Assembly: GCA_947462335.1 (NCBI GenBank)
Contig: OX381714.1
Coordinates: 40,831,360-40,895,359, forward strand
Reading direction: 5' to 3'
Length of the DNA stretch: 64,000 nucleotides
From: Harmothoe impar
Lineage: Eukaryota; Annelida; Polychaeta; Phyllodocida; Polynoidae
The position numbers and the translations under genes are program-made. Each line of letters begins with the position of its first letter. Position 1 is the first letter of the stretch. Below are positions 58,361 through 64,000 of this stretch, one piece after another. Below the pieces are notes generated by a model that saw nothing but the letters and a program-made list of their open reading frames with translations, was not told the DNA's origin and did not search any database.

Positions 58361-60700
58361 ATATCCCTCTCCATGCTACTACATCTATCCTATAACTAAC
58401 ACTGCTCTGTAGTTGCCAAGGTCATTTACTAAAACATAAATTATCATTCAGTTCCACATCTTTAATTGAATGACTATATCTTAGGTCATTAGAAAAAGAC
58501 CTGTGCATTGTTACAGAAATTAATCAGCCACAACTGTATTCCTAGGAGAGCTGATATCAGTTCAATCTCTGGGATTTTCACAAAACTAGTATTCAAACTC
58601 ATAGAGCTCTAGTTTCGCAACTTCTCAACAAACTTCTCAACTTCATGAAAAAGGGATTTAAACTGCCCATTCAAATGAGGGCACATGCGAGCATGCTACT
58701 TGCAATGTTCATTAGGGCCTTCCCCTGGACAGTTTATTGTGTTTGTAAGACAAACAAAAAACGTGGGCGATACGTGTGAGAAATTAAGTTAGATTAACGC
58801 ATGCTTTAAAATCGGGTTAATATTAACGATCCAATCACATCGTGATCTTGATATCAATTAACAGTCAAATGTCCCGGATTAAAAACTGCTGTTCAAAACA
58901 GGAGGACAACAAAGTGATCCATGTCTACGTGTCTTGTGTTCCCATAAACAATATTGTTTAGATTCACTCACATTGTCTTCTCGCCCGCCTTTGTCATACA
59001 TACGCATTCATCATAAATATATACGTTGTACTAAGCTTGGTACCCTTGGATTACATATTTATCTGAAGAAATACCTCACAACAGCCCCAATGTATTTAGT
59101 CCTAGATTGTTAAATAGAAACATTGTAGAGCTCCTTATTCTGGTACGAACAGTTGATTTCCATTGTCCTGTCCTGTCAGAATATATTGTAATCTAATTAT
59201 GAATTAGTTTCAACGTGTGTTTTCCCCGAATTAGGCCTATACTGGTCAACCTGTCAAAACTTAGATTGACACTAGTTGAGATCTACACTGGAGAGGTATC
59301 AAGAGGCAAGCACAGATCTAGTAAGAAAAATGTAGGAAAATGGTTCACAGTAGGATAAGAATTGGGATTCAAAATAAAAGAAAGAATGAACATTAGAGAA
59401 CCTTTAATGAAATTTATATCTTACATCTACATCTAGGAGGTAATACAGTAGAAGAAAAGCATACCACTAGCACGGTATGAATTTTAAATCTATAAAAAAA
59501 ATAAGGACTTATGACTGTAATGGTTTCTTTAAGCAGCTTGCCCAGTACCATGTCACTGACGATCAGTGCAGTCACACCTACCACTCATTTACCGTCTATC
59601 TTTAGCCACATCGCCATTAACATTTAATGAGCTTAATACCAACATGTAGATGCCTATAGCCACATTCTGCTAAAGCTACAGAGCGCCACCACAGGTGTTC
59701 TCTATGCAATTCAATACAGCCGAGGCTTTCACGCTCCTAACACATTATTGGTTTAGACTAAAATCAAGTTGCATGAATTATCGAAAACGCATTATCCGTC
59801 GGTGGGTAAAAGATGGGCTCTGAGAAAACATTCCTCTGTCGATCCCTGTTCAGAATGGCCGTGCCTGTCGACAGGTGTCACCCCAGTAAACACCAGACGG
59901 CGCATCCATCGTAAACCCCCAATTTGCCCTACGTCACCAACGCAGCTGCTTCCGGCTGCCATTTTGGTTTTCGTTAGCAAGGCCCCTGTGGGACGCTCGC
60001 CTTCCTAATTACACCTAATTTGTAATCTCCATCTCACGAGGGGCAATTTCAAATAGAACACTAGATAATGTTGCCTGGCGTACTATGCATTTACTTCCCA
60101 CAAGAGACCAGATAATAATTAATACTGAGGTTGAAAACTATTTCTAGAAATAGGCAACAGGTTCAACCTGCCTTTGTATACCTTTATATGTCCTTTATTC
60201 TGTGCCATACCTGGCATGATTAGCATTAAAACACCTTCCGTCTTAGGATGGTAGCACTCTTCTAATGTGGAGGGCTACAAATGCACATCCCCACTGAACA
60301 CGTTATTAGTGTGATGGCTTTCTGAATAACAGATGCATGCGTGTATTGGTCTTTATTAGGGTCATGATATTGTGATGACCATAAGTTGTGAGCTGTGATT
60401 ACCCTATTGACTTTATACAAGGCTCTTTTGTCAGAACAAGGGGAGATTTTCACGATTTTCATAATAATATTATTGTCCTATGTTTATTTTTATCAGAATG
60501 TCAAATGTTTCACCAAAGATGCCCAGGTCTCGTTGGAATTTCTCATTTTCGCCAAAATCTCTAAGGGTTTTCCCCCGAAATATCAGAGTTTTTGCCAAAG
60601 TCCTTCACATGAGAAAATTTCTCCGCAGGTTTTGCCAATCATGATATATTATCGCAGTTTTGTGGTTAAAATCGCCCTAATAAGGGAAAGGGTGCTAAAG
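58361..60700. other. no supportable gene; one CpG-rich patch
   Basis: Mostly AT-rich, unique-looking sequence. At 59,810-60,000 is a CpG-richer patch. On the minus strand it has AAAATGGCAGCCGGAAGC (YY1-like plus ETS-like) and GTGACGTAGG (CRE-like). This could be a promoter fragment, but no transcript start or exon can be attached to it. Confidence 0.35.
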
Positions 60701-60757
60701 GCTCAGCCGCACAACGTGTGTCAAAAAGAATTCAAGTGCCCACCCCCCTAGGATTAT
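60700..60757. mobile_element. transposon end
   Basis: CTCAGCCGCACAACGTGTGT then CAAAAAGAATTCAAGTGCCC matches the right end of the element at 38,944-39,841. The 300 bases before it contain TTTTCGCCAAAATC-type repeats. The left end is not identified. Confidence 0.5.
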
Positions 60758-61204
60758 CAGTGCGTCTGGGTTCATTGACGACCGCCTCCTAGGTCTGGTC
60801 TTGTGGGTTGTTCAGGTTGAGCCATTACGTCCTGCCTGGGAGTCCTGCCCTGGCCCAGAAAGATGGCAGGGTCCTGGAGCTTTAATATGTCACGTTCATA
60901 TTCGCTCTCAAAGCCAAAGCAATGACTGGCGGCAAGTGGCGACTTTGTACATAACACCTAGCTTTTCAGATTCTCCATAGCAGCACGCAAAAAAAACTTA
61001 GCTATATTATAAACATGTGGCAATTTACACATATAATATAATATATGGAAGGTCATTCCACAAAGCTAGTACCACCTAGCTTAATCTGCCGTAAACCAAC
61101 GCAAAGACTGTTGTCTTATCCCTGATGAATGTTCTTATAATATGTCTACACAGTTGCATTTATTCAAAAGACATTTATCAAGTTTTGATAAACCCAAATG
61201 GTGT

Positions 61205-61284
61205 TTAACCCCTTTCACGCTGTAAGCCAATATATTGCACAAAATTGCATTGAGTTACAGGAAATCCAGAGGTGAAGGGGTTAA
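61205..61284. mobile_element. 80-bp hairpin
   Basis: TTAACCCCTTTCACGCTG and TTAACCCCTTCACCTCTG are inverted around an AT-rich loop. Possibly a minimal member of the TTTAAGG-terminus group. Confidence 0.5.
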
Positions 61285-61489
61285 TAGTACAGAGTCAGTT
61301 CTTCAATTGTTGATGGTGTATGGCAAAGTCCGCCGGGCCCACCCCGAGGATTCTGGATACGAGTGTGGACCATTCTGTAGGGCGCGTGGAGCAGCCTTTC
61401 TGCTTGGCTGTTGACGTATAACCTTTTATTTCATGGTGAATACGATCTATCAAGGTTAAACCTATGAGAGTGCCGTATGCCAGTAAAGC

Positions 61490-61773
61490 GTGCAATAACC
61501 CTAGGCCATATTGCACGCTGTAGCCATATTGCACGCTCCCGATGGTCACGTGACCTGCGCGGATTTCAAAATGGCGGCCGACGGAAGTAAACAAACACCG
61601 CGGAAGTAAAAAAAACTTTTCGGAAGTAAACAAACATGCACTGCATAACTGTTGTACATCGAAATACCCTGAAATAAATACAGAGCTTCACCTAAAAGTG
61701 ACCTCGTCAGTGGTTATAGCACTTGTGGTACTTGGGTCGTATTGCACTAGGCCTACGGCCAGCGTGCAATACG
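61490..61773. mobile_element. MITE-like unit carrying promoter-type motifs
   Basis: TATTGCACGC repeats occur inverted at both ends (61,490-61,536 and 61,740-61,773). Between them are GTCACGTGAC (61,546-61,555, E-box), AAAATGGCGGCC (YY1-like, ATG at 61,571) and three CGGAAGT sites (61,582; 61,600; 61,621; ETS-like). A 12-codon plus frame starts at that ATG. A 112-residue minus frame (61,295-61,633) also spans it. Confidence 0.55.
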
Positions 61774-61779
61774 GGGAGA

Positions 61780-62416
61780 CTGGGGCAAAACGGACCCCGG
61801 GAAGATGGCATATAACTCAGAGGTAAACCCCTGAACTGAAACATTTATTTTTTCATAACAAAGCATAGAAGTATACCATCCATGAAAATAATTAATATTG
61901 TGCTAGTATCATTAATAGCATAGTGGGATAGCATAACATATTCTGACCTATGAAGGTCATGGGCTAAAAGTCCCGGGGCAAAAGGGTTTTTTGGGCGGGG
62001 CAAAAGGGACCCTGGACATTTCTTAATTTGGAATTATCATCTTTTTTCATAATTTTCTTGCTCCCATCTGTTAACTATGTTATTACTCAGTTCTTTAGGT
62101 ATTTCTTTGTTGTCATGCATGACCATTATCTAACATTTTTCAATTTTGATTGATTTTTATGACCGTTGAATATCATGCATTTCAATAAAATTTCCCCAGA
62201 ATTCAGGAAAAATTCCCCCAAACCCCAAAAATACCCCCCAATAATAAAAATTGGCTTATAAGAAATAATTTTATATTCAAATAAGCATGTCTCACCATTC
62301 TTATCATTTTTTAGGCCAAGCATGTTTTTTTTCCCATGTTTTGATCATTTCTATGGGGTTTCACTATAGGAATTATGATTGTGAGGGGGGGGGGGTCCGT
62401 TTTGCCCCAGCTTCAT
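61780..62416. mobile_element. element with GGGGCAAAACGGACCCC ends
   Basis: CTGGGGCAAAACGGACCCC at the left and its complement at about 62,395-62,413. Another inverted copy of the end lies at 62,757-62,775, and a degenerate direct copy (GGGGCAAAAGGGACCC) is internal. AT-rich interior without a real ORF. Confidence 0.6.
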
Positions 62417-62779
62417 GAAGAATATGTGAAAAAATGATCTTGCCAAAATAAATAACTGTAGGGTAATATTTTTTTCCAATGACTTTGCAAATATGTTACA
62501 CAATATTTTAGCTATAAAATATTATCGTTTTAGCCATAGAACATTAAGATATACCTCTTTTTTAATTCTCAGAAGCTTATAAACTGATTTTTGCAAAATT
62601 AGATCAAGATCTCTAGTTTCAGTTTTTTCTTTATGGAATCCGGAATACCATAGGTAGTATCGAATTTTTCATAAAAAAACCTGTTATTTCTATCAATTAT
62701 ATGAGCCAATTTGACAAAAATATGCACTTTATAGCTGAGAACTGAGTTAGGGGTCGGGTCCGTTTTGCCCCGGGGGTCC

Positions 62780-63178
62780 TACCACTCGTGCGATAACCAT
62801 GGACTCAGTCACTTTAGCGTGCAGCTCTGTCTATTTATGGGTGTCACACATTAATAAAAACAGGAAAAGAGTAAGGGACAAGCCAAAACGGTGTTCCAAG
62901 CGCACATGTGTAGAGCATCCTTTCCCTTTAGCTGCTCAAAGTGTATGAGAAAAAAACAGCTAACAAGATGTGGTTAGATTTTCAAACATGTTTTTCAGGC
63001 ATTTATTACAATACAAGTACAGTCTTTCAAAATGAAGCCCAAGCGACCACAGGCCAACACACATACCATGTGAGGGACTCTACTCCCTCAAAGGAAAAGA
63101 AATAATCAGCATGATGCATAAAATGTATACTAAACATCCGGTAGAAGAGTGAATGGTTTCACCACCTCATCGCGGTAC
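62780..63178. other. nothing identified
   Basis: About 400 bases without an exon, repeat or motif that I can support. Confidence 0.4.
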
Positions 63179-63357
63179 ACACTGTAAAAAGTTGGTTGTC
63201 ATTTTTGTAGGTGTACAGTAGATTCTACAGTAGGTGTACAGTTCATTGTAGGTAAACAGTAGAATCGACTGTAAATCTACAGATCTACAGTAGATTCTGC
63301 TATAAATCCATTCTACAGTAGATTCCACTGTGTACCTACACTATCTATTTACTGTGC
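63179..63357. mobile_element. MITE with TCTACAGTAGATT repeats
   Basis: Ends CACTGTAAAAAG and CACAGTAAATAG are inverted. The interior is a string of short palindromes of the form CTACAGTAGATTCTACAGTA. Confidence 0.65.
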
Positions 63358-64000
63358 AGCTGGGATGGCGCTTGTACTGACCAGTGCTTAGCCGATAACA
63401 GCTGAACCTATAGCGAGCAGCTGAATGAACAAGTCCTAGACTATAGCGCCCGGCCAGACGTACATCCATCGATCCCTCTCATGTTCGTCTAATTAGGTTC
63501 ATTGTCTAATTAATCTCCCTATTAGATTACCACGCGGCCTCGGTCTCTGTTGGGACTAGAACAAGACCTTCCTCCTAATCCTGGTCCTTCAGCACCCACA
63601 AAACACCCCCATCACGCCTCCCAATTCCCTTACAGTCCGTCCATTCACAATGAAGCTGGACGGAGGCTGTTTCACAACGTAAATCTTGAATAAAATCTTG
63701 ACAAAAAAAAAAGATAGTATTTTTTCGGAATTTCTGTTTTGACTTTCGTTAGATTCTTACCCCTTAAAGAGACCTGACTTTCCATACATAGATCATGAGT
63801 GCAATCCCGACATCGGTACACTGCATAAGGATACACTAATCGTTTAAAAATGTAATTATCATCATGTCCTTTTTAAACACCGCGTATTTATAATTCGTAC
63901 AAAAAGATCATTTTACAGACAACCAAACGGAATTTGTTGTGGCTCCCCCACATTCTTCCACATTGGAGCATGCGTCTGTTGTATTTGCTTTTGAGAGAAC
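63358..64000. other. nothing identified
   Basis: Unique-looking sequence to the window end, with no exon or repeat I can support. Confidence 0.4.

Noticed and set aside
59769..60008. 79-residue plus-strand ORF in a CpG-rich patch
   Set aside because: No start context, splice site or second copy. The patch is more easily read as regulatory-type sequence.
61295..61633. 112-residue minus-strand ORF
   Set aside because: Half of it crosses the MITE-like unit with TATTGCACGC repeats. No splice sites or related copy support coding.

Overview
The window looks like nuclear DNA of an AT-rich, intron-rich animal, most likely a marine invertebrate. The evidence is split genes with GT-AG introns, polyadenylation signals, tRNA-derived SINE-like units, and a dense load of hairpin MITEs and fold-back transposons. 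An echinoderm-like or similar genome is my guess and I cannot confirm it. There are no operons, CRISPR arrays, rRNA genes or convincing tRNA genes. No open reading frame is long enough to be a bacterial-style gene, so genes must be read exon by exon.

Layout. Positions 1-1,168 hold the last three exons of a plus-strand gene, with phase-matched introns, a stop codon and poly(A) signals. From 1.6 to 6.2 kb lies a 4.6-kb fold-back element with 1.2-kb inverted arms. From 6.5 to 21.7 kb the DNA is mostly repeats: several MITE families, a 37-bp minisatellite, triplet and GAAA tracts, and a TTAA-flanked element. A few GC-rich islands in this stretch could be exons of an Ala/Pro-rich protein, but this is weakly supported. 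From 22.36 to 27.56 kb is a second, 5.2-kb fold-back element with the same terminal sequence and also a 3-bp target duplication. Just after it, at 27.96-28.10 kb, is a plus-strand first coding exon with a signal peptide.

From about 29.4 to 57.2 kb the dominant structure is a tandem array on the MINUS strand. It has two large units (I, about 29.4-38.1 kb; II, about 40.2-49.7 kb) and at least three partial units at 50.8-57.2 kb. Colinear conserved blocks in the units translate into related peptides, carry splice sites in matching places and, at the 3' end, join in phase down to a stop codon beside a poly(A) signal. I read this as a tandemly duplicated multi-exon gene family whose copies are partly decayed. 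I do not recognise the protein. It appears rich in short beta-strand-like segments, and one partial unit ends in a transmembrane exon. A transposon with a 9-bp target duplication has landed at the splice acceptor of a separate minus-strand terminal exon at 38.86-39.87 kb.

From 57.2 to 64.0 kb the DNA is again repeats and apparently gene-free, apart from a MITE-like unit at 61.5-61.8 kb that carries an E-box, a YY1-like site and three ETS-like sites. Exon calls rest on splice consensus, phase and comparison between copies inside this window only.
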